Positions 50,661 to 59,120 of a DNA stretch of 64,000 bases are shown in pieces. This stretch comes from Nocardioidaceae bacterium (GTDB lineage Bacteria > Actinomycetota > Actinomycetes > Propionibacteriales > Nocardioidaceae). Each line of letters starts with the position of its first letter. Position 1 is the stretch's first letter. The stretch lies in assembly GCA_030655315.1 (NCBI GenBank), contig JAURVT010000010.1:1-64000 (forward strand), written 5' to 3'. The position numbers and the translations under genes were made by a program. Below the pieces are notes generated by a model. The model saw only the letters and a program-made list of their open reading frames with translations, did no database searches and had not been told where the DNA came from.

Positions 50661-51431
50661 ATGTGCGGGAGGTATGCCAGCAGCAGGTCCGGCGACGACC
50701 TCGTGGACGAGTTCGACCTCGATCCGGCCGCGGGCGTCCCGGTGGTGCCGGTCGACTACAACGTCGCCCCCACCAAGCACGTCCCGGTGGTCCTCGCGCG
50801 CAGCCCGCGCGCCGAGCCCGACGCCGCGCCGGTGCGCCGCCTGCAGCTCGCCCGCTGGGGTCTGGTGCCCAGCTGGGCCAAGGACCCCTCCATCGGCAAC
50901 AAGATGATCAACGCCCGGCTCGAGACCGCGGCCGAGAAGCCGTCGTTCCGCAAGGCGTTCGCCTCACGACGCGCCCTCGTGCCCGCCGACGGGTACTACG
51001 AGTGGTACGCCAGCACCGCCCGCGACGCCAAGGGCAAGCCGGTCAAGCAGCCCTTCTTCATCCGCCCGCAGGGCGGCGGCGTGCTCGCCATGGCCGGGCT
51101 CTACGAGCTCTGGCGCGACCCCGCGGCCTCGGTCGACGACGACCCGTGGCTGTGGTCGTTCACCATCCTCACCACCCGCGCCGAGGACGACCTCGGCCGT
51201 CTGCACGACCGGATGCCGCTGCTGCTGGAGCCGTCCGACCACAGCCGTTGGCTCGACCCCCACGTCACCGACACCGCTGACGTCACCTCGATGCTGGTGC
51301 CCGCCGCGCCGGGCCGGCTCGAGGCCTTCCCGGTGTCCCGCTCGGTCAACAACGTCCGCAACGAGGGGCCCGAGCTCGTCGAGCCCATCCCGCTGAGCGA
51401 CGTCCCCGACGACGTCCTGGCGGTCGGCTGA
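50661..51431 (+). CDS. SOS response-associated peptidase family (SRAP/YedK/HMCES)
   Basis: A 256-residue SRAP protein, which covalently traps abasic sites in single-stranded DNA through its N-terminal cysteine. MCGRYA gives Cys2 as nucleophile after Met removal. Further family residues are NVAPTK, ARWGLVPSWAKDP, NARLETAAEKPSFRKAF, GYYEWY (Glu) and the late His in LHDRMPLLLEP. ATG with GGAGG about eight bases upstream. No LexA-type box was seen before it. Followed after one base by a hydrolase gene. Confidence 0.95.
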   Translation: MCGRYASSRSGDDLVDEFDLDPAAGVPVVPVDYNVAPTKHVPVVLARSPRAEPDAAPVRRLQLARWGLVPSWAKDPSIGNKMINARLETAAEKPSFRKAFASRRALVPADGYYEWYASTARDAKGKPVKQPFFIRPQGGGVLAMAGLYELWRDPAASVDDDPWLWSFTILTTRAEDDLGRLHDRMPLLLEPSDHSRWLDPHVTDTADVTSMLVPAAPGRLEAFPVSRSVNNVRNEGPELVEPIPLSDVPDDVLAVG

Positions 51432-51432
51432 C

Positions 51433-52086
51433 GTGCCCGCCGCCGAGACGCGGACCGTCCGGACGCCCCACGGCCCCGGACGGCTCGTGACGCACCGGGC
51501 CGTCCGGCCCCGCGCCACCCTCGCGCTCACCCACGGCGCCGGCGGCGGCATCGACGCCCGTGACCTCGTCGCGCTGGCCCGCGGGCTGGTGCGACACGAC
51601 ATGACCACGATCCTGGTGGAGATGCCGTGGGTGTCGGCGGGCCGCAAGATCGCGCCGGCGCCGGCGGTGCTCGACGAGTGCTTCGTGGCCCTGCTCGACC
51701 AGGTCCGCCCGCGCGTCCCGCTCGTCGTGGGCGGACGCAGCGCGGGCGCGCGCGTCGCCTGCCGTACCGGGCGCCACGTGGGCGCCGTCGGCGTCCTCGC
51801 GCTCGCCTTCCCGCTGCACCCGCCGGGGAGGCCGGAGAAGAGCCGGGCCGACGAGCTCGACACCGGGCTGCCGCTGCGTGTCCTGCAGGGCACGCGCGAC
51901 CCGTTCGGTGGCCCGATCGAGATGCCGCTCGGGGTCGGCGTCGATCCCGTCGAGGGCGCCGACCACGGGTTCGCCGTCCGGCGCAGCGACCCGCTCGACC
52001 AGGCCGAGGTGCTGTCGTTGCTGGTCGAGCGCACCGCGGTGTTCGTCGAGCGGATCACCCCCGCACGACGTCGCCAGCCGGCGTAG
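51433..52086 (+). CDS. Alpha/beta hydrolase of the KANL3/Tex30-like family
   Basis: A 217-residue alpha/beta-fold protein. [16 protein letters not shown] forms the oxyanion loop, [16 protein letters not shown] the nucleophile elbow (Ser in GRSAG), and [10 protein letters not shown] the catalytic His. The fold resembles dienelactone hydrolases and the small Tex30-like bacterial proteins; the substrate is unknown. GTG start right after the SRAP stop, so the two are co-transcribed. Confidence 0.88.
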   Translation: MPAAETRTVRTPHGPGRLVTHRAVRPRATLALTHGAGGGIDARDLVALARGLVRHDMTTILVEMPWVSAGRKIAPAPAVLDECFVALLDQVRPRVPLVVGGRSAGARVACRTGRHVGAVGVLALAFPLHPPGRPEKSRADELDTGLPLRVLQGTRDPFGGPIEMPLGVGVDPVEGADHGFAVRRSDPLDQAEVLSLLVERTAVFVERITPARRRQPA

Positions 52087-52097
52087 ACGGACCGGCC

Positions 52098-52123
52098 GGA
52101 ACAAAGGACCGCGACCCCCGGTT
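52098..52123 (+). promoter_or_regulatory. SigR-type autoregulatory promoter
   Basis: GGAAC (52098-52102), an 18-nt spacer and GTT (52121-52123) match the SigR consensus GGAAT-N18/19-GTT. It lies 110 bp before sigR, as in the thiol-stress autoregulation known from Streptomyces. Confidence 0.7.
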
Positions 52124-52232
52124 GGCACAGGTGACACACCACACCAGCCCCGGAAGGAGCGACCTCGTGCTGCAGACCGTCACGCACGCACCGACCTGTC
52201 GCCACGAGGGTGCGGGAGTACGCTTGAGCGCG

Positions 52233-52877
52233 ATGACCGAACCCACTGACACCACCGCGGCACCCGACGACGAGGTCGTCGACGTCGCCACCGAGACTCC
52301 CGAGGAGCGGGCGCTCCGCTTCGAGCGCGACGCCCTGCCATTCCTGGACCAGCTGTACTCCGCCGGCCTGCGGATGACGCGCAGCCCGGCCGATGCCGAG
52401 GACCTCGTCCAGGAGACGTTCGCGAAGGCCTACAGCGCCTTCCACCAGTTCAAGCCCGGCACCAACCTCAAGGCGTGGCTGTACCGGATCCTGACGAACA
52501 CCTACATCAACTCCTACCGCAAGAAGCAGCGCCAGCCGCAGCAGTCCATGACCGAGCAGGTCGAGGACTGGCAGCTGGCCGCGGCGGAGTCGCACACCTC
52601 GTCGGGCCTGAAGTCCGCCGAGATGGAGGCACTCGAGCACCTGCCCGACAGCGACGTCAAGGACGCGCTGCAGAAGCTGCCCGAGGACTTCCGGTACGCG
52701 GTCTACCTCGCCGACGTCGAGGGGTTCCCGTACAAGGAGATCGCCGAGATCATGGGCACGCCCATCGGCACCGTGATGTCGCGCCTGCACCGCGGACGTC
52801 GTCAGCTCCGCGAGATGCTGTCGGACTACGCGCGCGACCGCGGTCTCGCGGTCAGCGCGGCGGGGGAGAAGGCATGA
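52233..52877 (+). CDS. sigR: RNA polymerase ECF sigma factor SigR (SigH-like)
   Basis: A 214-residue ECF sigma factor of the thiol-oxidative stress type. Region 2 runs from [19 protein letters not shown] through [20 protein letters not shown] and [23 protein letters not shown]. Region 4 is [26 protein letters not shown] with [13 protein letters not shown]. It is followed by rsrA with a four-base overlap, the diagnostic pair. ATG 52233 is used, but an in-frame TTG at 52224 has GGGAG five bases upstream and may be the real start. Confidence 0.93.
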   Translation: MTEPTDTTAAPDDEVVDVATETPEERALRFERDALPFLDQLYSAGLRMTRSPADAEDLVQETFAKAYSAFHQFKPGTNLKAWLYRILTNTYINSYRKKQRQPQQSMTEQVEDWQLAAAESHTSSGLKSAEMEALEHLPDSDVKDALQKLPEDFRYAVYLADVEGFPYKEIAEIMGTPIGTVMSRLHRGRRQLREMLSDYARDRGLAVSAAGEKA

Positions 52878-53182
52878 GCGCGCACGGTCCCGACTGCGTG
52901 CGGGCCCTCGACAGCCTCTACCTGTTCATCGACCGCGAGCTCGACGAGGCCAGCTGGGACGAGATCCACGCCCACATCGCCGACTGCGAGCCCTGCCTGA
53001 CGGCGTTCGACCTCGAGAAGATGGTCAAGACGCTCGTGGCCCGCTCGTGCACCGAGAGCGCCCCGGCGCCGCTGCGCGACCGCGTCCTCACCTCGATCCG
53101 CACGGTGAGCATCGAGATCAGCGAGAACACCTACACCGAGCACAGCTTCACCGAGACGACGATCGAGCCGCCCCGGGACTGA
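52874..53182 (+). CDS. rsrA: Zinc-binding redox anti-sigma factor RsrA
   Basis: A 102-residue anti-sigma factor that holds SigR through a zinc site and lets go when its thiols are oxidised. Ligands are visible as C8 and H34-x3-C38-x2-C41 (HIADCEPC), close to the pattern of Streptomyces RsrA. Overlaps sigR by four bases (ATGA). The mycothiol-system type of actinobacteria is expected. It ends at a perfect hairpin terminator. Confidence 0.93.
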   Translation: MSAHGPDCVRALDSLYLFIDRELDEASWDEIHAHIADCEPCLTAFDLEKMVKTLVARSCTESAPAPLRDRVLTSIRTVSIEISENTYTEHSFTETTIEPPRD

Positions 53183-53192
53183 CGCCCGCAGC

Positions 53193-53236
53193 ACGACGAA
53201 GGCCCCCGCAGCATCAGCTGCGGGGGCCTTCGTCGT
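53193..53236. terminator. Perfect 20-bp hairpin terminator after rsrA
   Basis: Positions 53193-53212 and 53217-53236 are exact reverse complements around an ATCA loop. It lies between the convergent rsrA and bL37 genes and can serve both directions. Confidence 0.85.
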
Positions 53237-53260
53237 CCGGCACCGGGGGTGCCGGGAGGT

Positions 53261-53335
53261 TCACGCGTTGGGGCGCTTGCCGTGGTTCGCGTTCTTCTTG
53301 CGACGCGCACGACGCTTACGACCGGTCTTGCCCAT
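53261..53335 (-). CDS. 50S ribosomal protein bL37
   Basis: A 24-residue, extremely basic protein, with MGKTGRKRRARRKK at its start and ANHGKRPNA at its end. It matches the very small actinobacterial ribosomal protein bL37 (AURKAIP1/COX24 domain), seen in mycobacterial ribosome structures near the 23S rRNA. Too short for normal gene-finding. The ATG has GAGGAGG at a normal distance. The neighbourhood beside sigR-rsrA is conserved in actinobacteria. The next minus-strand gene ends 125+ bp upstream. Confidence 0.9.
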   Translation of the reverse strand: MGKTGRKRRARRKKNANHGKRPNA

Positions 53336-53481
53336 GGGTCCTCCTCGTCGGGGTGGTTCCCCGCGATCGGGGACGAACGGCACCATCGTCCCACACCCTC
53401 GCGCGCCGACTTCCGTGCCATCGGGAGTTCACCGCCCGCGAACTCCCGATGACGCGGAAGTCAACGCGCCGGCATGGGGGA

Positions 53482-53868
53482 TCAGGGGCGGGTGAGGCGG
53501 TCGAGGAAGGGCTCGCGGCGGACGACGACACGACGGACGCGGCCGTGGGCGACCACCTGGCCGGCGTCGTCACGGGCGACCACCTCGAACGAGACCAGGC
53601 GGCCGTCGACGTCGGTGACGGCCGCGGTCGCGGTCACGGTGGTCCCGACCGCGCTCGCGGCGACGTGCTCGAGGTCGACCCGGGTGCCCACCGACGACGA
53701 CGCGTCGTCGAGCTCGGCCGCGATGGCGGCGCAGGTGGCCTCCTCGCACCAGGCGACCAGGCGCGGGGTGCCGAGCACGGGGAGGTCGCCACTGCCGAGC
53801 GCCGACGCGGTGTCCTGCTCGCCGACGACGTGGTCGACGCTCGCGTGCTGGCCGGCCGTGATGCTCAT
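53482..53868 (-). CDS. Hotdog-fold thioesterase family protein
   Basis: A 128-residue protein of the FlK-like (fluoroacetyl-CoA thioesterase-like) hotdog family. DLPVLGTPRLVAWCEEATCAAIAAEL holds the catalytic Thr/Glu region of such enzymes. GTRVDLEHVAASAVGTTVTATAAVTDVDG holds the His-containing strand, and VAHGRVRRVVV ends it. The acyl-CoA substrate is unknown. ATG with GAGGAG, overlapping the stop of the upstream acetyltransferase by four bases. Confidence 0.85.
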   Translation of the reverse strand: MSITAGQHASVDHVVGEQDTASALGSGDLPVLGTPRLVAWCEEATCAAIAAELDDASSSVGTRVDLEHVAASAVGTTVTATAAVTDVDGRLVSFEVVARDDAGQVVAHGRVRRVVVRREPFLDRLTRP

Positions 53869-54389
53869 GGGTCTCCTCGGTGGTGGACGTCGCGCCTGAA
53901 CCCGAGCAGGTCGACGCCGGGCAGCGGCGCCCAGTCCAGCACAGGGTCGCGGCGGAAGCCGAACCCGGTGTACAGGGCGTGGGCGGCGGCCATCTCCTGC
54001 AGCGAGCACAGCACGACCTCGTCGAGACCCTGCTCGGCGGCACGGTCGAGGCACCAGGTGACGAGGGCGCGCGCGACCCCGCGGCCGCGCGCGGTCGGCG
54101 CGACCGCCAGCATCCTGACCTCGCCCTGCCGGTCGGTCGTGGCCACCTCGCGCATCGGCGATCCCGGCGGGCACCAGGTGACCGTGCCGACGGGGACGCC
54201 GTCGTCGACGGCCACCACCAGCTCGGCGTCGCGCGCCCGACGCCGCCCGTCGGCCAGCTCGCCGCGGTAGTGCTCGTCGGGCGAGCCGTCGGGCCGCAGC
54301 AGGTAACCCTCGTCGCCGTAGACCGACGCGGTCAGGGCGCCCACGGCGTCGAGCTCGGACGACCGCGCGAGGCGGAGCGCGACCGGCAC
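53865..54389 (-). CDS. GNAT family N-acetyltransferase
   Basis: A 174-residue acetyltransferase. EVRMLAVAPTARGRGVARALVTWCLDRA contains the acetyl-CoA P-loop R-G-x-G-V/I-A (GRGVAR), with YTGFGFRR at the C-terminal side. Substrate unknown. GTG start four bases after the acetolactate-synthase-like gene ends. It overlaps the thioesterase gene, so three genes run as one unit. Confidence 0.88.
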   Translation of the reverse strand: MPVALRLARSSELDAVGALTASVYGDEGYLLRPDGSPDEHYRGELADGRRRARDAELVVAVDDGVPVGTVTWCPPGSPMREVATTDRQGEVRMLAVAPTARGRGVARALVTWCLDRAAEQGLDEVVLCSLQEMAAAHALYTGFGFRRDPVLDWAPLPGVDLLGFRRDVHHRGDP

Positions 54390-54393
54390 CGGC

Positions 54394-56094
54394 TCAGATC
54401 CCGTGCGTCGCGCGCGGGTAGGCCGCCTCGACGTCGGTGATGACGTTGACCAGGTAGGGGATGCCCGAGGCGAACGCCCGGTCGAGCGCCGGCCCGATCT
54501 GGCGCGGGTCGGTGACCATCTCGCCGCCGCCGCCCAGCGCGGTGACGACCTGGTCGTACCGCGTGCCCGGACGCAGGTCGGCCGCGACGTCGTAGCCGTA
54601 GAGCATCTGCATCGGGCCCTTCTCCAGGCCCCAGGCGCCGTTGTTGCCCACCACCATCACGACGGGGAGGTCGTGCCGCACCAGCGTGTCGACGTCGACG
54701 AGCGACATGCCCGCCGCGCCGTCGCCGAGCAGCAGCACCACCTGGCTGGACGGTCGCGCGATGCGCGCGCCCATCGCCGCACCGAGGCCGGCGCCGAGGC
54801 AGCCGTAGGGGCCGGGGTCGAGCCAGCCGCCGGGCCGCTTGGGCTCGACGAACTTGCCCGCGAACGAGACGAAGTCGCCGCCGTCGCCGATGACGACGGC
54901 GTCGTCCTCGAGTCGCGGCAGCAGCTCGCCGTAGATGCGGGCGGGGTGGACCGGGTCGGCCTCGGCCGAGAGCAGCGCGCCGTCGCGCTCCACGGCGACA
55001 CCCACCTGCTCCTGCAGGTCCGACAGCCACGGCGACCAGTCCGGACGGCTGCCGGACGCGCTCTGCAACGAGGTGAGGATGCCGTCGAGCACGCGCGTGA
55101 GGTCGCCGGACGCGGTCGCCGACGTGACGGCGTGCGTCGACACCTGGCCGGGGGAGTCGGCGAGGTGGACGACGTCGGCAGGGGTCGCGCCGTCCTTGCC
55201 ACCGAAGACGCCGTAGCCGAGGCGGAAGTCCAGCGGGGTGCCGACGACGACCGCGAGGTCGCAGCGCCCGAAGGCGGCCGAGCGCGCCTTGGTGACCAGC
55301 TGCGGGTGGCCGCCGGGGACGACCCCGCGTCCCATGCCGTTGGAGATCACCGGGATGCCGGACTCGGTGACGAAGCGCAGGGCCGCCTCCTCGGCGTGGT
55401 CGGCCCAGACGTCGGTGCCGAGCACGAGCACGGGGCGCTCGGCGCGGGCGAGCAGGCGGGCCACCGCGACGAGGTCGTCGGGGTCGGGCTCGATCGGGGC
55501 GACGGACGGGCCCGGGTCGGTGACGCTGCTCGTGGCGCGGTCGAAGAACTGGTCCATCGGCACGTCGAGGAACACCGGCCCGCGGTGCGAGGACCCGGCG
55601 AGGTCGAACGCCTCCTGGACCGTCGGCGCGATGGCGTCGGTGGTCATCGCCGACGTGGCGTGCTTGGAGATCGTCGAGAAGATCGGCGGGTGGTCCAGCT
55701 CCTGCAGGCTGCCGGTGCCCCAGCGGCTGGTGGGCGCCCGTCCGCCGATCACGACCAGCGGGGAGCCGGTGAAGTAGGCCTGGGCCACCGGGCTGACGCC
55801 GTTGGTGACGCCGGGCCCCGCGGTCAGCACCGCCAGGCCGGGCGTGCGGGTGAGCTTGCCCGTGGCCTCGGCCGCGAACACGGCCGACGGCTCGTGGCGG
55901 ACGTCGACCAGCCGGGTGGTCGGCTCGTCCTTCACGGCCGCGTCGTACATCGGGAACACGTGCGCACCGGACAGCGTGAACATCGTGTCGACGCCGTGCG
56001 CCCGGGCGACGTCGAGCGCCAGCTGCCCGCCGTGGCCCTCCCGTCCGGCGGCGGCCTCGGCGGGATCGGTGGGCGTGCTGTCCTCGGTGGTCAT
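54394..56094 (-). CDS. Thiamine diphosphate enzyme, acetolactate synthase-like
   Basis: A 566-residue ThDP-dependent enzyme of the acetohydroxyacid synthase/oxalyl-CoA decarboxylase/benzaldehyde lyase superfamily. The cofactor-activating Glu lies in DVRHEPSAVFAAEATG (about 65-80), and the ThDP-Mg motif GDG...NN in LGDGAAGMSLVDVDTLV and VMVVGNNGAWGLEKGP. Catalytic product not certain. The naming as acetolactate synthase follows the IlvB/IlvG-like pattern without a small subunit nearby. TAGGGT stands seven bases before the ATG. Confidence 0.82.
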   Translation of the reverse strand: MTTEDSTPTDPAEAAAGREGHGGQLALDVARAHGVDTMFTLSGAHVFPMYDAAVKDEPTTRLVDVRHEPSAVFAAEATGKLTRTPGLAVLTAGPGVTNGVSPVAQAYFTGSPLVVIGGRAPTSRWGTGSLQELDHPPIFSTISKHATSAMTTDAIAPTVQEAFDLAGSSHRGPVFLDVPMDQFFDRATSSVTDPGPSVAPIEPDPDDLVAVARLLARAERPVLVLGTDVWADHAEEAALRFVTESGIPVISNGMGRGVVPGGHPQLVTKARSAAFGRCDLAVVVGTPLDFRLGYGVFGGKDGATPADVVHLADSPGQVSTHAVTSATASGDLTRVLDGILTSLQSASGSRPDWSPWLSDLQEQVGVAVERDGALLSAEADPVHPARIYGELLPRLEDDAVVIGDGGDFVSFAGKFVEPKRPGGWLDPGPYGCLGAGLGAAMGARIARPSSQVVLLLGDGAAGMSLVDVDTLVRHDLPVVMVVGNNGAWGLEKGPMQMLYGYDVAADLRPGTRYDQVVTALGGGGEMVTDPRQIGPALDRAFASGIPYLVNVITDVEAAYPRATHGI

Positions 56095-56101
56095 GGGCCC
56101 G

Positions 56102-56107
56102 ACCCTA
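56102..56107 (-). promoter_or_regulatory. -10 box of the ThDP enzyme gene, leaderless
   Basis: TAGGGT on the minus strand, seven bases before the ATG at 56094. Confidence 0.45.
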
Positions 56108-57802
56108 CCGACCGGTAGCCCCGTCCGCCGCCGACGCGTCGCGCGGCGGCAGGTCGGCCTCGAGCGTCTCCACGACGCCCTCGTCGCCCGCGTCGGCGCG
56201 GTAGTCGCCCGGCTCGGTCTGGTCGGTGCCGCGCGGCACGTTCGCCGAGCGCAGGACCAGCGTCAGCAGGGTGGCGACGACGAGGTTGAGCACCAGGGCG
56301 GTGATGCCGAAGTAGACCGGGTTGTCGCTCAGCTGCATGCCGAAGACCTTGAGCGGGGCCACCGAGCCGCCGAAGTGCGACCCGGGGTTGCCCACCGAGG
56401 GCTGGGCGTAGGCGGCGTAGGTGCCCCACAGGAAGCCGACGGCCCAGCCGCTCAGCAGCGCGTAGCGGTGGAACCACCGCGTGTACAGGCCGAGGACGAT
56501 CGCGGGCAGCGTCTGCAGGATCCAGATGCCGCCGAGGAGCTGCAGGTTGATCGCGAACTCGTTGGGCAGGGCGAGCACGAAGACCAGTGCGCCGAACTTG
56601 ACCAGCAGGCTCGCGAGCTTGCTCTGGCGGGCCTCGTCGGCGGGGGTGCAGTCGGGCCGGATGTAGGTCTTGTAGATGTTGCGGGTCCACAGGTTGGCCG
56701 CGGCGATCGACATGATCGCGGCCGGCACGAAGGCGCCGATCGCGATGGCGGCGAACGCCAGCCCGGCGAACCAGCCGGGGAACTCGTTCTCGAACAGCTG
56801 CGGGATCGCCAGCTGCGCGTTGTCGGTCTGGACGCCGGCGGCGACGGCCGCGAGCCCGAGCAGGGCCAGCAGGCCGAGCAGGAACGAGTAGGCCGGCAGC
56901 AGCGAGGCGTTGCGACGGATGATGTTGCGGTTCTTGGTCGACAGCACCGCGGTGATCGAGTGCGGGTACATGAACAGGGCGAGGGCCGAGCCGAGGGTGA
57001 GCGACGCGTAGGCCCAGTGCGCCGGTCCCTGCGGGATCAGGCCCTTCGCGGTGGCGTCGCCGGCGGCGATGGCGTCGGAGTTGGTGGAGTTGAACTCGTT
57101 GAACGAGCGCTCCGCGGCGTTGAAGATCTCGCCCCAGCCACCGAGCTGGGTGGGCAGGTAGATGACCGCGGCGATGATGACGACGTAGATCAGCGAGTCC
57201 TTGACGAACGCGATCAGCGCCGGGGCGCGCAGGCCCGAGGAGTAGGTGTACAGCGCCAGCACCAGGAAGGCGACGAACAGCGGGATGTCCTTGATCAGCC
57301 AGTTGTCGCTGTCGGTGCCGATGCCGATGACGTCGAGCACGGCCTGGATGCCGACCAGCTGCAGCGCGATGTAGGGCATCGTCGCGAGCAGGCCGGTGAA
57401 GGCCACGGCGAGCGTGAGCCCCTTGGAGTCCCAGCGGCCCTGGACGAAGTCGGCCGGGGTCACGTAGCGGTGGCGGTGCGAGACCGACCAGAGCCGCGGC
57501 AGGAAGATGAAGATGATCGGGTACAGGATGATCGTGTAGGGCACCGCGAAGAAGCCCGTCACCGATCCCGCGTAGAGAGTCGCCGGCACCGCGATGAACG
57601 TGTAGGCGGTGTAGATGTCGCCGCCGATGAGGAACCACGCGACGAACGTGCCGAAGCTGCGGCCGCCGAGGCCCCACTCGTCGAGGTTGTCGAGCTTGGC
57701 CACCTTGCGCCACTTGGACGCGAGGAAGCCCATCACCGTGACGAGGATGAAGAAGAACAGGAAGACGGCGAGCGCCACGCCGTCGAGGCCGTCGCTCGTC
57801 AT
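56105..57802 (-). CDS. Sodium:solute symporter, monocarboxylate type (MctP/MctC-like)
   Basis: A 565-residue SSS-family symporter with about 13 membrane segments. The family entry EWGLGGRSFGTFVAWFLIGGDIYTAYTF is at about 42-70, and GAFVPAAIMSIAAANLWTRNIYKTYI near 380. Related Corynebacterium MctC moves acetate, propionate and pyruvate with Na+ or H+. The C-terminal tail (about 60 residues) is acidic and cytoplasmic. ATG 57802 overlaps the stop of the small partner gene by four bases. Confidence 0.9.
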   Translation of the reverse strand: MTSDGLDGVALAVFLFFFILVTVMGFLASKWRKVAKLDNLDEWGLGGRSFGTFVAWFLIGGDIYTAYTFIAVPATLYAGSVTGFFAVPYTIILYPIIFIFLPRLWSVSHRHRYVTPADFVQGRWDSKGLTLAVAFTGLLATMPYIALQLVGIQAVLDVIGIGTDSDNWLIKDIPLFVAFLVLALYTYSSGLRAPALIAFVKDSLIYVVIIAAVIYLPTQLGGWGEIFNAAERSFNEFNSTNSDAIAAGDATAKGLIPQGPAHWAYASLTLGSALALFMYPHSITAVLSTKNRNIIRRNASLLPAYSFLLGLLALLGLAAVAAGVQTDNAQLAIPQLFENEFPGWFAGLAFAAIAIGAFVPAAIMSIAAANLWTRNIYKTYIRPDCTPADEARQSKLASLLVKFGALVFVLALPNEFAINLQLLGGIWILQTLPAIVLGLYTRWFHRYALLSGWAVGFLWGTYAAYAQPSVGNPGSHFGGSVAPLKVFGMQLSDNPVYFGITALVLNLVVATLLTLVLRSANVPRGTDQTEPGDYRADAGDEGVVETLEADLPPRDASAADGATGR

Positions 57803-58059
57803 GCGCGGGGCTCCTGGTCCTTGCGACCGACCGGGGGACCGTCGTGCTCGCGTCGCTGGCGCTCGTTGACGCGGATCATCGCGAAGGCGATCGAGGTGCC
57901 GACGACCGACACCAGCACGAGGACGAACTGGTACCAGAAGAAGAACGGGATGCCCGCCACCTCCGGGCCCCGTCGGGCGTAGGTGAAGACGAGCAGCGGG
58001 AGCACGACGGGGACCGCGAGCGCGATCCCGGCGACGTACAGGGGCGTGCGGGACGGCAC
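57799..58059 (-). CDS. DUF3311 small membrane protein, symporter partner
   Basis: An 86-residue protein with two hydrophobic segments (LYVAGIALAVPVVLPLLVFTY and FFWYQFVLVLVSVVGTSIAFAMI) and a charged tail. DUF3311 proteins are found nearly always directly upstream of SSS symporters of this type, as here with a four-base overlap, and may be an accessory subunit. GTG with CCGGAGG upstream. Confidence 0.88.
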   Translation of the reverse strand: MPSRTPLYVAGIALAVPVVLPLLVFTYARRGPEVAGIPFFFWYQFVLVLVSVVGTSIAFAMIRVNERQRREHDGPPVGRKDQEPRA

Positions 58060-58111
58060 GGTGGACCTCCGGCGTTGGGGCGTCTGGACGGCGACGTCGC
58101 CCCACGGAGGC

Positions 58112-59038
58112 TCAGGTCGCTGTGGGGACCGTACGCCTTCCGGTGGACGATTGGAACAACCAGGGACTCTCGGCGCGGATCGCGTCCAGCACCGACAGGA
58201 GCAGGTCCGACCGGTGGGGCGGACGGCCGCGGAACAGGTCGACGTCGTCGCGCTGGTCGGGGCGGCCCTGCACCCCGAGCGCGAGCTGGATGTGCAGCGA
58301 GCGCAGGTAGGCCGAGGTGTTGTGCGCGCTCGCGGTGGGCCACTCGCCCGGCACCGATCCCCGCGTCTGCGGCGGGCGGGTGCCCGAGGCGACCCGCGCG
58401 AGCCACGGCTCGAGGATGCCGAACCCCAGCTCGCCGCGCTGCAGGATGGCCATCGTCGAGTAGGCAAGCCGGTCCTCCTCGCCGTGGCGCCAGGCGTAGT
58501 CGGTGGGCAGGAGCAGCCGGTCGGCGGTGACGTCGAGCAGGACGGTGAGCTCGAGGCGCCCGAAGTGCCGGGACCGGGCGAAGGTGCCGATCAGGTCGGC
58601 ACCGTGGGCGACGGCGTGGGCCCAGCCCTGGCCGGGCACCCAGCCCCGCAGGTCGCGCTCGCGGACGTACCAGGAGGTGGTGAGGTCGCCCCACGCCATC
58701 ACGGTGTCGGGCGGCACCAGCGTCTCGTTGTTGTCGCGGGTGACGATCTCGGACAGCAGCAGCGCGCTGAATGACCGGCGCAGCACCGAGACGTCGCCGT
58801 CGGAGCCGAGCCCGGTGCGCAGCCCGGGGGCGATGCCGTTGCCGAGCCCGGTGAGCACGTGGTCGTACTCGCCGGCCGCGATCCAGGTGGCCAGGAGCGG
58901 GTAGGCGAGGTCGTCGCGCAGCCGTGGGCTGGGGCTGCCCAGCATCTCGACGAGCTCCATCGTGGACTCGTCGAGGGGACGGTCGTGCGGGACGTGCATG
59001 CCGGCGCTGACCACCGACTGCCAGTACGACTCCGACAC
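58112..59038 (-). CDS. DUF2785 domain protein
   Basis: A 308-residue protein of the DUF2785 family, all-alpha in appearance. Conserved blocks are LRDDLAYPLLATWIAAGEY, VRERDLRGWVPGQGWAHAVAHGADL and GRLELTVLLDVTADRLLLP. The WAHAVAHGAD block with its His residues is the hallmark and may hold a metal. No signal peptide. GTG 59038 is preceded by GACCAT six bases upstream. Function unknown. Confidence 0.82.
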   Translation of the reverse strand: MSESYWQSVVSAGMHVPHDRPLDESTMELVEMLGSPSPRLRDDLAYPLLATWIAAGEYDHVLTGLGNGIAPGLRTGLGSDGDVSVLRRSFSALLLSEIVTRDNNETLVPPDTVMAWGDLTTSWYVRERDLRGWVPGQGWAHAVAHGADLIGTFARSRHFGRLELTVLLDVTADRLLLPTDYAWRHGEEDRLAYSTMAILQRGELGFGILEPWLARVASGTRPPQTRGSVPGEWPTASAHNTSAYLRSLHIQLALGVQGRPDQRDDVDLFRGRPPHRSDLLLSVLDAIRAESPWLFQSSTGRRTVPTAT

Positions 59039-59108
59039 CGGCCCATGGTCGCACGGACCACCCCTCGGACGGGACGACCATCTGGAGGGGACGGGCTCGG
59101 GGCCGCCG

Positions 59109-59114
59109 TAGCCT
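59109..59114 (+). promoter_or_regulatory. -10 box of pdtaS, leaderless
   Basis: TAGCCT with six bases (GGCGTC) before the GTG start at 59121. Confidence 0.55.
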
Positions 59115-59120
59115 GGCGTC

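Noticed and set aside
54394-56094. Firm naming as IlvB or oxalyl-CoA decarboxylase
   Set aside because: ThDP motifs are clear, but substrate-specific residues cannot be judged by eye and no small regulatory subunit or frc gene is adjacent.
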